From: Sphingomonas hankookensis
GTDB taxonomy: Bacteria; Pseudomonadota; Alphaproteobacteria; Sphingomonadales; Sphingomonadaceae
NCBI RefSeq assembly: GCF_001619955.1
Contig: NZ_LQQO01000005.1
Span: 124,001 to 188,000 of the forward strand
DNA: 64,000 nucleotides
Reading direction: 5' to 3'
This document shows, one piece after another, positions 24,859-34,182 of the stretch. Position numbers and translations under genes: made by a program. The notes under the pieces are model-generated. The model ran no database searches and was not told the DNA's origin. It worked only from the letters and a program-made list of their open reading frames with translations. Within the stretch, counting starts at the first letter, position 1, and each line of letters opens with the position of its first letter.

Positions 24859-25808
24859 TGCCCGTCGCCCCGGGCCGGGACCAGCGAGGTGCCGGCCCGG
24901 CCGCTGCGGAACGAGCTGAACCACGTCGCCGGGTTCAGGCTGGTCGTGCCGTCGAGCGAGAAGGTGATGAACTCCGCCCGGCCGCCGATATTCTCCCACG
25001 GCACCGGGCCACCCAGCCCACGCTCGGCCTCCGAAAAACGGCTGTCGGCGCTGTTGTCGCGATTGTCGCCCATCAGGAACAGGTGGTTGGCCGGGATCAC
25101 GATCGCCGGGAAATTGTCGCCCTGAGAATAGCGGAAATCGATCGTGTCATATTGCCGGCCGCTCGGCAGCGTCTCGCGATAGACCGGCAGGCGGCAGAAG
25201 GCGCCCTTGTCGGTGCGGACGAGCGCACCCGGATATTGGTCGGGATCGCATTTGGTGTTGGCGTCGACCGGGATCATCGCGTCGCCCATCGCCTTGCGCG
25301 GGATGGCGACGTCGTTGATGTAGACGACACCGCCCGCCACCTCCAACCGGTCGCCCGGCAGGCCGATGACGCGCTTGATCAGGTCCGTATTGCTGCCCGG
25401 CGGCTTCACGATCACCACGTCGCCGCGCTCGGGCATCGAACCCCAGATGCGGCCATGCCATGCCGGCAGCTGGACGCTCCACGTCTCCTGCGGCTGGCGC
25501 AGCACGATGTCGCGGAACATCGCGACCGGATTGGGAATGGTCGGCGACACGAACGACCAGCCATAGGCATATTTGCTGACCACCAGCCGGTCGCCGACGC
25601 GCAGGCCCGGCAGCATCGATTCGGACGGGATGTAGAATGGCTTGGCGATAAAGCTGTGGAAGCCCAGCACCACCAGCAACAGCCAGAACAGCCCGCGCAA
25701 TTCACCCTTCCAGTCGAGCCGCCTGCGGGCAGGCGCGGACGTGTTGGCGGCGGGGGTCGGCTGCGACGGCGCGGGTATGTTGTCCTCCAGCGCCAGATGA
25801 TCGGCCAT
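24855..25808 (-). CDS. lepB: signal peptidase I
   Basis: A 317-residue type I signal peptidase that cleaves signal peptides at the periplasmic face of the inner membrane. A cytoplasmic, Pro/Ala-rich N-terminus is followed by one helix (about residues 39-56). The catalytic serine is in PSESMLP (Ser64) and the lysine in DLIKRVIGLPGD (Lys145), with the GDNRDNSADSR box near residue 245. ATG 25808 has AGGA six bases upstream. It lies eight bases behind acpS. The common rnc-era continuation is missing, and maiA overlaps its stop instead. Confidence 0.95.
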   Translation of the reverse strand: MADHLALEDNIPAPSQPTPAANTSAPARRRLDWKGELRGLFWLLLVVLGFHSFIAKPFYIPSESMLPGLRVGDRLVVSKYAYGWSFVSPTIPNPVAMFRDIVLRQPQETWSVQLPAWHGRIWGSMPERGDVVIVKPPGSNTDLIKRVIGLPGDRLEVAGGVVYINDVAIPRKAMGDAMIPVDANTKCDPDQYPGALVRTDKGAFCRLPVYRETLPSGRQYDTIDFRYSQGDNFPAIVIPANHLFLMGDNRDNSADSRFSEAERGLGGPVPWENIGGRAEFITFSLDGTTSLNPATWFSSFRSGRAGTSLVPARGDGQ

Positions 25809-25816
25809 CAAACGTC

Positions 25817-26224
25817 CTACTCTGTCTCGGGCAGCGCCTCGATGATGACGAACGCCTGGGCCCAGGGATGGTCGTCGGTCATCGTCAGATGCACTGTCGC
25901 GACGTGGCCCTCGGGCGTCATCGCGTCAAGCCGTGCTTTCGCACCCCCGGTCAGGTGCAGCGTCGGTGCGCCGGAGGGGGCGTTGACCACGCCGATGTCG
26001 CGCATGAACACGCCGCGCGAAAATCCGGTGCCGACCGCCTTGGAAAAGGCTTCCTTGGCGGCGAAGCGCTTGGCCAGCGTACCGGCGCGGGTGAAGGGGC
26101 GTTTGTCGGCCTTGGCCTGTTCCACGGCTGTGAACACCCGCTGGACGAAGCGGTCGCCGAACCGGTCGAGCGAATTCTGGATCCGCTCGATGTTGCAGAG
26201 GTCGGAGCCGAGGCCGAGGATCAT
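25817..26224 (-). CDS. acpS: holo-[acyl-carrier-protein] synthase
   Basis: A 135-residue enzyme that transfers 4'-phosphopantetheine from CoA to acyl carrier protein. It has the two family motifs: [12 protein letters not shown] at the N-terminus (metal-binding Asp) and [15 protein letters not shown] (Glu and Lys). Its last strand ends with [12 protein letters not shown]. Length is usual. It lies in pyrE-pdxJ-acpS-lepB order, with a seven-base gap behind pdxJ. Confidence 0.95.
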   Translation of the reverse strand: MILGLGSDLCNIERIQNSLDRFGDRFVQRVFTAVEQAKADKRPFTRAGTLAKRFAAKEAFSKAVGTGFSRGVFMRDIGVVNAPSGAPTLHLTGGAKARLDAMTPEGHVATVHLTMTDDHPWAQAFVIIEALPETE

Positions 26225-26231
26225 GCGAGCG

Positions 26232-26960
26232 TCACCGCGCGGTCTCCATCAATTCCTTCATCCGCCGCACGACCGGGCCAAGCCCGCCGAAGATCGCCTC
26301 GCCGATCAGGAAATGACCGATGTTCAGCTCGCGCACCTGCGGGATCGCGGCGACCGGCATTACATTGTCGAAGGTCAGGCCATGGCCGGCATGGACCTCG
26401 ATCCCGTTCTTGGCGGCGAGCGCGGCGGCATCGGCGATGCGACGCAGTTCGACGACCTGTTCCTCGCCCGACAGTTCCGCGTACCGCCCGGTGTGCAGTT
26501 CGACCACCGGCACGCGGAGCGCCACGGCTGCGGAAATCTGCGCGGCGTCGGGTTCGATGAACAGCGACACCCGCACCCCGGCATCGGCCAGCGCGCGGAC
26601 CATCGGCGCGAGCTTGTCCTGCTGCCCGGCGACGTCCAGCCCGCCTTCGGTCGTGCGCTCCTCGCGCTTCTCAGGGACGATGCAGGCGGCGTGCGGGCGG
26701 TGCTTGAGCGCGATGCCCAGCATCTCCTCGGTCGCCGCCATTTCGAGGTTCAGCGGAAGCGTCAGTTCGCTCGACAGCCGGGCGATGTCGCCATCGGTGA
26801 TGTGGCGGCGATCCTCGCGCAGATGGGCGGTGATCCCGTCCGCGCCAAATTCCGCCGCCAGCAGCGCCGCGCGCACCGGATCGGGATAGCCCGACCCACG
26901 CGCATTGCGCACCGTCGCGACGTGATCGATGTTGACGCCCAGCCGCAGGGGCGCGGTCAT
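26232..26960 (-). CDS. pdxJ: pyridoxine 5'-phosphate synthase
   Basis: A 242-residue TIM-barrel enzyme that condenses 3-amino-2-oxopropyl phosphate and 1-deoxyxylulose 5-phosphate to pyridoxine phosphate. Conserved pieces include [16 protein letters not shown] at the start, [29 protein letters not shown] (active-site Glu), VELHTGRYA and [10 protein letters not shown] with the catalytic His near the C-terminus. ATG 26960 overlaps the pyrE stop (ATGA). Confidence 0.96.
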   Translation of the reverse strand: MTAPLRLGVNIDHVATVRNARGSGYPDPVRAALLAAEFGADGITAHLREDRRHITDGDIARLSSELTLPLNLEMAATEEMLGIALKHRPHAACIVPEKREERTTEGGLDVAGQQDKLAPMVRALADAGVRVSLFIEPDAAQISAAVALRVPVVELHTGRYAELSGEEQVVELRRIADAAALAAKNGIEVHAGHGLTFDNVMPVAAIPQVRELNIGHFLIGEAIFGGLGPVVRRMKELMETAR

Positions 26961-27538
26961 GCCGCCCGGCTCCCCGGCTTGATCGCCGGGATCGCGGCGA
27001 GGTCGGCGGGCAGTGCGTCGGGGTGATAGCTCGGCACGTCGAGCCGGATCAGCGGGTGGAACGGCACGCCCAGATCGGCGGTGCCGTTCGACCGGTCGAC
27101 CAGCGACGCGGCAGCGACCACGTCGCCGCCCGCCGCCCGGATCGCGGCGATGGCTTCGCGCGAGGACAGGCCGGTGGTTACCACATCCTCCATCATCAGC
27201 ACGCGAGTGCCCGGATCGATGCGGAAGCCACGACGCAATTCGAAGGTGCCGGTCGGCCGTTCGAGGAACATCGCGGGCACGCCCAGCGACCGACCCATTT
27301 CATGGCCGACGATCACCCCGCCCATCGCCGGCGAGATCACCACGTCGATTCGTTCGCGCAACCCGGCGGGAAAGCGGCTGGCGAGTTCGTCGCACAGCCG
27401 CGCGGCGCGGCGCGGGTCCATCAGCACACGGGCGCATTGCAGGTAGCGTGACGACCTGAGGCCCGACGACAGGATGAAATGCCCCTCCAGCAGCGCCTCC
27501 GCAGCACGGAATTCGTCGAGGATCGCGTCGTCGTTCAT
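26957..27538 (-). CDS. pyrE: orotate phosphoribosyltransferase
   Basis: A 193-residue pyrimidine-synthesis enzyme converting orotate and PRPP to OMP. The conserved PRPP-binding motif is [15 protein letters not shown] (acidic pair then TTG), preceded by [15 protein letters not shown] and [16 protein letters not shown]. The start is placed at ATG 27538, where the conserved N-terminal helix begins; the open frame before it has atypical composition. It is the first gene of the operon pyrE-pdxJ-acpS-lepB-maiA and is divergent from coxB. Confidence 0.94.
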   Translation of the reverse strand: MNDDAILDEFRAAEALLEGHFILSSGLRSSRYLQCARVLMDPRRAARLCDELASRFPAGLRERIDVVISPAMGGVIVGHEMGRSLGVPAMFLERPTGTFELRRGFRIDPGTRVLMMEDVVTTGLSSREAIAAIRAAGGDVVAAASLVDRSNGTADLGVPFHPLIRLDVPSYHPDALPADLAAIPAIKPGSRAA

Positions 27539-27727
27539 GGGCTGTCGTCCACCGGTTGATTGCGCGCGCCGCTCTAAACCCGCGTAGCGCCCGTTCGCAA
27601 CCATCGCTTGAGGCCAGGCGACATGCCGCGTATAGCCCGGTGGGTTAGGGTTTCCAAACGCCCGCCGCACGCGACCACGCCGAACAAGAAGCGTGCCGCG
27701 TGCCCACTAACGGGGTGACACGACACG

Positions 27728-28939
27728 ATGCGAAGCATTGGGATGAGGATGTTGGTACTTGCGGCCGCCGCCGCGCTGGCCGGGGGCGCCCACGCCGCCG
27801 CGCCGAAAGCGGTGACGCCGGGGTCCGGCGAGGTCGCGACCGCGCCGCAGGCGGGCGCACCGCCCCCCGGATCGGCCGCCGCCAACCCGACCGGACAGGC
27901 GGCGCCCGCCGCGACCGCCGATGCGCCCGCGCCGGCCGCGGTGCAGGACCCGACGCTCAACAGCGATGGTTCGCCACGCATGATCGCCGTGCCGCATGTC
28001 GGTCAGCCGTCCGACCGCGCCGTCGACCTGCAGGCGCAGTTCACGCCGAACGGGCAGGAGGCGAAAGCCTTTCACAACCACATCCTGATGCCGGTGATCG
28101 TCGCCATCTCGCTGCTGGTGCTGTTCCTGCTCGCCTATGTCGTGATCCGGTTCCGTGAAAAGGCGAACCCGGTTCCGTCCAAGACGTCGCACAACACCGC
28201 CATCGAAATCATCTGGACCGCCGCGCCGGTGCTGATCCTCGCCGCGATCGCGGTGCCGTCGATCGGTCTGCTCGCGCGCCAGTTCAAGCCGGCGCCCGAC
28301 AATGCGGTGACGATCAAGGCGATCGGCAACCAGTGGTTCTGGTCGTACGAATATCCCGATTATGGCGGCGTGTCGGTGACCGCCAACATGCTGAAGGAAC
28401 GCAACGAGGTCGCCGCCGGACAGCGGTATCGCACCGATGCCGATGGCCCCCGCCTGCTGGCGGTCGACAACCGGATCGTGCTGCCGGTCGGCGTGCCGAT
28501 CCGCCTGATCACCACCGCGACCGACGTGATCCACAGCTGGGCGATCCCCGCTTTCTGGGTAAAGCTCGACGCAGTGCCGGGACGGCTGAACGAGACCAGC
28601 TTCACCATCGACAAGCCCGGCCTGTATTTTGGCCAATGCAGCGAACTGTGCGGCGCGCGCCATGCGTACATGCCGATCGCGGTCGAAGCCGTGCCGGTGG
28701 CGCAGTTCAACCAGTGGATCCAGGCCAAGGGCGGCACGCTGCCCGGCGCCGCCGAAGCCGCCGCGCCCAGCAACGCCGTGATCCCGCAGCCGGGCGCCGA
28801 TACCGCCGACGCCACGTCGGCGGCGGGCAACACCGCCAGCGACGCGGGCACCCCGGTGGTCAACGCGACCGAAGCCGCCTCTCCCTCCACCCAGCGCGCC
28901 ACCGGCAACGGCGGCGGCGTCGGCAATGTGGACCAGTAA
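27728..28939 (+). CDS. coxB: cytochrome c oxidase subunit II with extended ends
   Basis: A 403-residue CuA subunit of the aa3-type oxidase. After a signal peptide (about 1-24) comes a Pro/Ala-rich stretch of about 60 residues, then two membrane helices (near 117-140 and 160-180) and the periplasmic cupredoxin domain. CuA ligands are complete: His269 in IHSW, and Cys304, Glu306, Cys308, His312 and Met315 in [12 protein letters not shown]. The last 70 residues are low-complexity Ala/Ser/Thr/Gly-rich, beyond the normal subunit end. The length is above the usual 270-330 because of both tails. ATG 27728 has GGGGTGA upstream. coxA follows by two bases. Confidence 0.93.
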   Translation: MRSIGMRMLVLAAAAALAGGAHAAAPKAVTPGSGEVATAPQAGAPPPGSAAANPTGQAAPAATADAPAPAAVQDPTLNSDGSPRMIAVPHVGQPSDRAVDLQAQFTPNGQEAKAFHNHILMPVIVAISLLVLFLLAYVVIRFREKANPVPSKTSHNTAIEIIWTAAPVLILAAIAVPSIGLLARQFKPAPDNAVTIKAIGNQWFWSYEYPDYGGVSVTANMLKERNEVAAGQRYRTDADGPRLLAVDNRIVLPVGVPIRLITTATDVIHSWAIPAFWVKLDAVPGRLNETSFTIDKPGLYFGQCSELCGARHAYMPIAVEAVPVAQFNQWIQAKGGTLPGAAEAAAPSNAVIPQPGADTADATSAAGNTASDAGTPVVNATEAASPSTQRATGNGGGVGNVDQ

Positions 28940-28940
28940 G

Positions 28941-30590
28941 ATGACCGATACCGCCCTTCCCGGCCATAACGCGTTCGCGCACGACGATCATGCGCATCAT
29001 CATGACGCGGACCACAAGCCGGGCTTCTTCGCCCGCTGGTTCATGTCGACCAACCACAAGGACATCGGCACGCTGTACCTGATCTTCGCGATCGTCGCGG
29101 GGATCATCGGCGGTGCGATTTCGGGCATCATGCGCCTCGAGCTGGCCGAACCGGGCATTCAGTGGCTGCCCTGGCTGTCGGGCCATGAAGGCGATCAGGC
29201 GCTCCATTTCTGGAACGTGCTCATCACCGCCCACGGCCTCATCATGGTGTTCTTCATGGTGATGCCGGCGATGATCGGCGGGTTCGGCAACTGGTTCGTG
29301 CCGATCATGATCGGTGCGCCGGACATGGCGTTCCCGCGCATGAACAACATCTCGTTCTGGCTGCTGATTCCCGCCTTCCTCCTGCTGCTGGGCAGCACGA
29401 TGTTCGGCGGCGGCGCCGGCACCGGCTGGACGGTCTATGCCCCGCTGTCGACCTATGGCGAACCGGGGCCGAGCGTCGACATGGCGATCCTGTCGCTGCA
29501 CCTGGCCGGTGCGTCGTCGATCCTGGGCGCGATCAACTTCATCACTACCATCTTCAACATGCGCGCGCCGGGCATGACCCTGCACAAGATGCCGCTGTTC
29601 GTATGGTCGGTGCTGGTCACCGCCTTCCTGCTGCTGCTGGCGCTCCCCGTGCTGGCCGCCGCGATCACGATGCTGCTGACCGATCGCAAGTTCGGCACGA
29701 CCTTCTTCGATCCCGCCGGCGGTGGCGACCCGATCCTGTACCAGCACCTCTTCTGGTTCTTCGGTCACCCCGAAGTCTACATCATGATCCTGCCGGGCTT
29801 CGGCATCATCAGCCACATCGTCGCGACGTTCAGCAAGAAGCCGGTGTTCGGCTATCTCGGCATGGCCTATGCCATGGTCGCAATCGGCGCGGTCGGCTTC
29901 GTCGTGTGGGCGCACCACATGTTCACCACCGGCCTCAGCGTGAATACCAAGATGTACTTCACCGCCGCCACGATGCTGATCGCGGTGCCGACCGGCATCA
30001 AGATCTTCTCGTGGATCGCGACGATGTGGGGCGGGTCGCTCCGTTTCCCCACGCCGATGCTGTGGGCGATCGGGTTCATCTTCATGTTCACCGTCGGCGG
30101 CGTGACCGGCGTGGTGCTGGCCAATGGCGGCGTCGACGACGTGCTGCACGACACCTATTATGTCGTCGCGCACTTCCACTACGTGCTGTCGCTGGGTGCG
30201 GTGTTCGCGCTATTCGCCGGCTTCTACTACTGGTTCCCGAAGATGTCGGGCCGGATGTACAACGAACTGCTCGGCAAGCTGCACTTCTGGGTGTTCTTCA
30301 TCGGCGTGAACGTCATGTTCTTCCCGATGCACTTCCTCGGCACGCAGGGTATGCCGCGGCGTTACCCGGACTATCCGGACGCCTATGCCTTCTTCAACCA
30401 TATCGCCTCGGCCGGATACGGCATCATGGCGCTGGGGATGGTGTTCTTCTTCGTCAACATCGTCATCTCGCTGATGGCCGGACGCAAGGCGGCGGACAAT
30501 CCGTGGGGCGAAGGTGCCACGACGCTGGAATGGACGCTCAGCTCGCCCCCGCCCTTCCACCAGTTCGAAACCCTGCCCAAGATCGACTGA
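28941..30590 (+). CDS. coxA: cytochrome c oxidase subunit I (aa3 type)
   Basis: A 549-residue, 12-helix catalytic subunit. The His-rich N-terminus ([12 protein letters not shown]) is followed by the conserved core. The low-spin heme ligand His98 is in [10 protein letters not shown]. CuB and the His-Tyr cross-link are in GHPEVY (His276, Tyr280), with His325/His326 in the next helix. His411 (heme a3) and His413 (heme a) lie in VAHFHYVLS. The Glu in GHPEVY marks the A1-type K/D-channel family. ATG 28941, directly after the coxB stop, is preferred to an ATG 15 bases upstream that overlaps coxB; neither has a strong RBS. A terminator follows the gene. Confidence 0.95.
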   Translation: MTDTALPGHNAFAHDDHAHHHDADHKPGFFARWFMSTNHKDIGTLYLIFAIVAGIIGGAISGIMRLELAEPGIQWLPWLSGHEGDQALHFWNVLITAHGLIMVFFMVMPAMIGGFGNWFVPIMIGAPDMAFPRMNNISFWLLIPAFLLLLGSTMFGGGAGTGWTVYAPLSTYGEPGPSVDMAILSLHLAGASSILGAINFITTIFNMRAPGMTLHKMPLFVWSVLVTAFLLLLALPVLAAAITMLLTDRKFGTTFFDPAGGGDPILYQHLFWFFGHPEVYIMILPGFGIISHIVATFSKKPVFGYLGMAYAMVAIGAVGFVVWAHHMFTTGLSVNTKMYFTAATMLIAVPTGIKIFSWIATMWGGSLRFPTPMLWAIGFIFMFTVGGVTGVVLANGGVDDVLHDTYYVVAHFHYVLSLGAVFALFAGFYYWFPKMSGRMYNELLGKLHFWVFFIGVNVMFFPMHFLGTQGMPRRYPDYPDAYAFFNHIASAGYGIMALGMVFFFVNIVISLMAGRKAADNPWGEGATTLEWTLSSPPPFHQFETLPKID

Positions 30591-30618
30591 TCTTCATTGC
30601 AGCATCGAAACGAAAGGA

Positions 30619-30650
30619 CGCCCCGGAGCAATCCGGGGCGTTTTTCTTTT
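30619..30650 (+). terminator. Rho-independent terminator after coxA
   Basis: CGCCCCGGA and TCCGGGGCG form a 9-bp stem with a GCAA tetraloop (30619-30640), followed by TTTTTCTTTT. It lies about 30 bases after the coxA stop and should separate coxBA from the genes that follow. Confidence 0.9.
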
Positions 30651-30855
30651 GGTAACGGCAAAGACGGTAATGGTGTTCAGCGCCTTTCTGCCGCTGCAAG
30701 CTCAGTACGATATCGTAATGATTATTTGCCAGGCCTTGGAACAATTCGCACCTGACGCGCGTTGTTGCGCATTTTTTTCAGACGAATCATTCCATTAAGC
30801 ATTTCCCAACCATAACGGCGCTACCACCGCGGGCAGGGTGCGTAGGGGAATGCCG
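30651..30855 (+). promoter_or_regulatory. AT-richer leader between coxA terminator and DUF1800 gene
   Basis: This gap is clearly richer in A and T than its surroundings (for instance around 30715-30800) and must hold the promoter for the DUF1800-DUF1501 pair. A weak stem GCGC-GTTGTT-GCGC at 30757-30770 is followed by seven T residues. I cannot assign -35/-10 boxes with confidence. Confidence 0.35.
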
Positions 30856-32625
30856 ATGTTGGGCGATCCGTCGAGTTTTGACGATTTGGAAGGAGAGACG
30901 CTTTCAGGGTCGGACGGCGAGGGCCATCCCGCGCCAAAGCCCCGAACGCGGCTCGAAACCCACGGAATAGTAAGTGCGTCGGCCCTGCTGGCGGCATGCG
31001 GGTCCGACGGGTCGAGCGGCAGCGGCAGCGGACTGGTGACGGTAACGAACCCGACGCCTGCCCCAACCCCCACGCCCAGCCCCACCCCGACCGTCGCTGC
31101 GCTGACCGCACAGGGCGCCAGCCGCTTTCTGGCGCAGGCGACGATGGGTGCGACCCGCGCCTCGATCGATGCGGTGCTGAACAGCGGCATCGCCGGCTGG
31201 ATCGACGCGCAGTTCGCCCTGCCGCGCGATACCAGCCATTGGGACTGGCTGATGGCCAAGGGGTTCAACGACGCCGCGGTCAACGCCAACCTCAACGGCC
31301 AGAACGGCTATGACGCCAGCGTCTGGCGCCAGGCGATCGCCGGCAACGATCCGTTGCGGCAGCGTGTGTCGCTGGCGCTGCTCGATTTCCTCGTCGTCGG
31401 GATCGGCGGGCTGAACATGCCGTGGCGCGCCTTTTCGATGGGGGCGTATCATGACGTGCTGCTGGAGCATGCGTTCGGCAATTATCGCGACCTGCTGGGT
31501 GCGGTCGCGCTCAGCCCGGCGATGGGATCGTTCCTGAGTTCGGCGGGCAGCCGCAAGGCCGATGCGTCGAACGGGTCGATGCCCGACGAGAATTTCGCGC
31601 GCGAGCTGATGCAGCTCTTCACGCTCGGCGTCTATCAGCTCGAACAGGATGGCAGCGTCCGCACCTCGAACGGCGTGCCGCTCGAAACCTATACGCTGGA
31701 CGATGTGTCGCAGCTCGCGCGGGTGTTCACCGGGCTGAACACGGTCGATTTCGACAACAGCACCCCGGCACGGATGCGCACGCCGATGCGGATCTGGGTC
31801 ACCGCCAACGAAACCGGATCGGCGACCTTTCTGGGCGCGACGGTGTCGGGCGGCGGGATGGCGGCGGTCAATGCCGCGCTCGACATCCTGTTCCGCCATC
31901 CCAACATCGCGCCGTTCGTATCGAAGCAGCTGATCCAGCGGCTGGTGACGTCGAACCCCAGCCGCGGCTATGTCGGACGGGTCGCCGCCGCCTTCGCCAA
32001 TAACGGCAGCGGCGTGCGCGGCGACATGAAGGCGGTGATCCGCGCGATCCTGCTCGACCCCGAAGCCCGCGACGATGCCGCAGCCTTGGCCAGCACGACC
32101 GCCGGGCGGCTGCGCGATCCCGTCCAGCGCCTGACCAACTGGGCGCGCGCGTTCGGCGTCACGTCGCCGAGCGACGCCTGGGCGATCGGCGATACCAGCA
32201 ACACGACGCTGCGGCTGGGCCAGTCGATCGGCCGCGCGTCCAGCGTATTCGGCTTCATGCGGCCGGGCTATTCCCCGCCCGGCACCGCGATGGCGCAGGC
32301 CGGGATGACCGCGCCCGAGTTCCAGATCGCGACCGAACAGACCAACATCGCCTATATCAACTATATGCAGTCGCTGGTCGGCGGCGGCACCGGCGATGTG
32401 AAGGCCGATTATGCGCCGATGATGGCGCTGGCGTCGGACAGCCAGAAGCTGGTCGACGAGGTCAACCTGATCCTTGCCGCCGGACAGCTGCGCGGCGCGA
32501 CCGTCACCGCGATCCGCACCGCGGTCGACAGTATCCCGCTGACCGCAAACAACGCGACGCTCAACCGCACGGGGGCCGCGATCCTGCTGACCCTCGCCTC
32601 GCCCGATTATCTGGTGCTGAAATGA
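30856..32625 (+). CDS. DUF1800 family exported protein
   Basis: A 589-residue protein of the DUF1800 family, usually encoded beside a DUF1501 protein. A polar N-terminus of about 38 residues comes before a short hydrophobic segment ending LLAACGSD, which looks like a lipobox but is preceded by an unusually long segment. A TPTPSPTP linker follows, then the helical DUF1800 domain with SRFLAQATMGATRASID, the conserved NFARELMQLFTLG and a YTLDDV segment. Catalytic function is unknown. ATG 30856 is chosen because AGGGGA lies six bases upstream; GTG 30838 and ATG 30850 are in frame. It overlaps the DUF1501 start (ATGA). Confidence 0.85.
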   Translation: MLGDPSSFDDLEGETLSGSDGEGHPAPKPRTRLETHGIVSASALLAACGSDGSSGSGSGLVTVTNPTPAPTPTPSPTPTVAALTAQGASRFLAQATMGATRASIDAVLNSGIAGWIDAQFALPRDTSHWDWLMAKGFNDAAVNANLNGQNGYDASVWRQAIAGNDPLRQRVSLALLDFLVVGIGGLNMPWRAFSMGAYHDVLLEHAFGNYRDLLGAVALSPAMGSFLSSAGSRKADASNGSMPDENFARELMQLFTLGVYQLEQDGSVRTSNGVPLETYTLDDVSQLARVFTGLNTVDFDNSTPARMRTPMRIWVTANETGSATFLGATVSGGGMAAVNAALDILFRHPNIAPFVSKQLIQRLVTSNPSRGYVGRVAAAFANNGSGVRGDMKAVIRAILLDPEARDDAAALASTTAGRLRDPVQRLTNWARAFGVTSPSDAWAIGDTSNTTLRLGQSIGRASSVFGFMRPGYSPPGTAMAQAGMTAPEFQIATEQTNIAYINYMQSLVGGGTGDVKADYAPMMALASDSQKLVDEVNLILAAGQLRGATVTAIRTAVDSIPLTANNATLNRTGAAILLTLASPDYLVLK

Positions 32626-34013
32626 ACGCTCCGACGATGCTGCACGACGTCTCGCGCCGCGCCTTTCTGCAACGCACCGCCGCGCTCGGCATGGCGGGGG
32701 TCGCCGCACCGTTCGTCACCAGCCTGGGCGCGATCGGCGAGGCGGCGGCGGCGACCGCCACCGATTACAAGGCGCTGGTCTGCATCTTCCTGCAGGGCGG
32801 CAACGACCATTACAACACGCTGGTCCCCTATGACCCGACGTCGCACGGGCAATATCGCACCGCGCGCAGCACCGTCGCGCTGGCGCGCGATGCGTTGCAG
32901 GCGACGGCGCTGCTGCCCGACAACGACCTGGGCGGGCGGGCCTATGCGCTGGCGCCGACCATGGCGAAGCTCAACCCGCTGTTCGATGCGGGGCGGCTGG
33001 CGGTCGCGCTGAACGTCGGGACGCTGATCCAGCCGACGACGCGCGCGCAATATCTGAACAAGTCGGTGCGCGTGCCGCCCAAGCTGTTTTCGCACAACGA
33101 CCAGCAGAGCTTTTTCCAGGCCTCCAGCCCGGAAGGCGCGGCATCGGGCTGGGGCGGGCGGATCGGCGACCTGTACCAGTCGGGCAACGGGTCGGCGACG
33201 CTGACCTGCATCAACGCGTCGGGCAATGCGGTCTTCCTGACCGGGCGGCAGGCGATCCAGTATAATGTCGGCACCGGCGGCCCGGTATCGCTGCTGCGCG
33301 GGGCGACGTCGCTCTACGGATCGGCGACCGCGGCGCAGACGCTGGCGCGGCTGATGTCCGAAACTAATCCGCACATGTTCGCTAGCGAATATGCGCGGGT
33401 GAACAAGCGGGCGATGGATACCCAGGCGCAACTGGCCAATGCGCTGGCCGGCGTGCCCGAATCGACACTCAACCTGTTCCCGACCGGCAATTCGCTGGCC
33501 GACCAGCTGCGGATGGTCGCGCGGATGATCGCCATTTCGGGCCAGATCGGTGCGAAGCGGCAGATCTTCTTCGTCGCGATGGGCGGGTTCGACCTGCACG
33601 ACAATCTGGCGACGTCGCAGCCGGTGCTGCTCGGGCGGCTGGCCGATGCGATGCGCGCGTTCCACGACACCACCGCCGCGCTGGGCGTCGCGGACAAGGT
33701 GACGACCTTCACCGGGTCCGATTTCGGCCGGACGCTGACGTCGAACGGCAATGGCGTCGACCATGGCTGGGGGTCGATGCACTTCGTCATGGGCGGCGCG
33801 GTGAAGGGCAAGCGGCTCTATGGCGCGCCGCCGGCGATCGGCCACAATACCAGCGACGATGTCGGCCAGGGGCGGCTGATCCCGACGATGGCGGTCGATC
33901 AATATGCCTCGACGCTGGCGCGGTGGTTCGGCGTGTCGGACGGCGACCTGTCGACCGTACTGCCCAATATCGGCAATTACGACCGGTCGAGCTGGTCGCA
34001 GGGTTTCGTCTGA
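32622..34013 (+). CDS. DUF1501 family Tat-exported protein
   Basis: A 463-residue protein of the DUF1501 family, related to the alkaline-phosphatase/sulfatase superfamily. A Tat signal is evident (SRRAFLQ followed by a hydrophobic stretch ending EAAAA). Core segments include LVCIFLQGGNDHYNTLVPYD (the metal-site region), NDQQSFFQ, GGFDLHDN and TFTGSDFGRT with a late DHGWGSMHFVMGG. Function is unknown; it is almost always paired with DUF1800, as here with a 4-base overlap. Both are exported, so they probably act together outside the cytoplasm. Confidence 0.87.
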   Translation: MNAPTMLHDVSRRAFLQRTAALGMAGVAAPFVTSLGAIGEAAAATATDYKALVCIFLQGGNDHYNTLVPYDPTSHGQYRTARSTVALARDALQATALLPDNDLGGRAYALAPTMAKLNPLFDAGRLAVALNVGTLIQPTTRAQYLNKSVRVPPKLFSHNDQQSFFQASSPEGAASGWGGRIGDLYQSGNGSATLTCINASGNAVFLTGRQAIQYNVGTGGPVSLLRGATSLYGSATAAQTLARLMSETNPHMFASEYARVNKRAMDTQAQLANALAGVPESTLNLFPTGNSLADQLRMVARMIAISGQIGAKRQIFFVAMGGFDLHDNLATSQPVLLGRLADAMRAFHDTTAALGVADKVTTFTGSDFGRTLTSNGNGVDHGWGSMHFVMGGAVKGKRLYGAPPAIGHNTSDDVGQGRLIPTMAVDQYASTLARWFGVSDGDLSTVLPNIGNYDRSSWSQGFV

Positions 34014-34104
34014 GCGCAGCGGACCGATGGCTGTCATCGAAACGAAATAAAATACGCCTAGCGCGCGCGGCAGGGACGGCCCGCGGCGCGATGCGAGCAG
34101 ATTA

Positions 34105-34136
34105 CCGCCCGGTGGTTCGGGGGAACCGCCGGGCGG
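34105..34136 (+). terminator. hairpin between DUF1501 and TonB-receptor genes
   Basis: CCGCCCGGTGGTT and AACCGCCGGGCGG form a 13-bp stem with one G-T wobble around CGGGGG, followed by CTTT only. The T-run is poor, so it is either a weak terminator of the DUF1800-DUF1501 transcript or a leader hairpin of the receptor gene. Confidence 0.45.
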
Positions 34137-34182
34137 CTTTGCGTTGGCGTTCGGGCGGTCGACCACAGGGAAGGAAAACCCA

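Noticed and set aside
34014-34182. Cobalamin or other riboswitch ahead of the TonB-dependent receptor
   Set aside because: A hairpin is present, but no B12-box or other conserved aptamer segment could be recognised in the 169-base leader.
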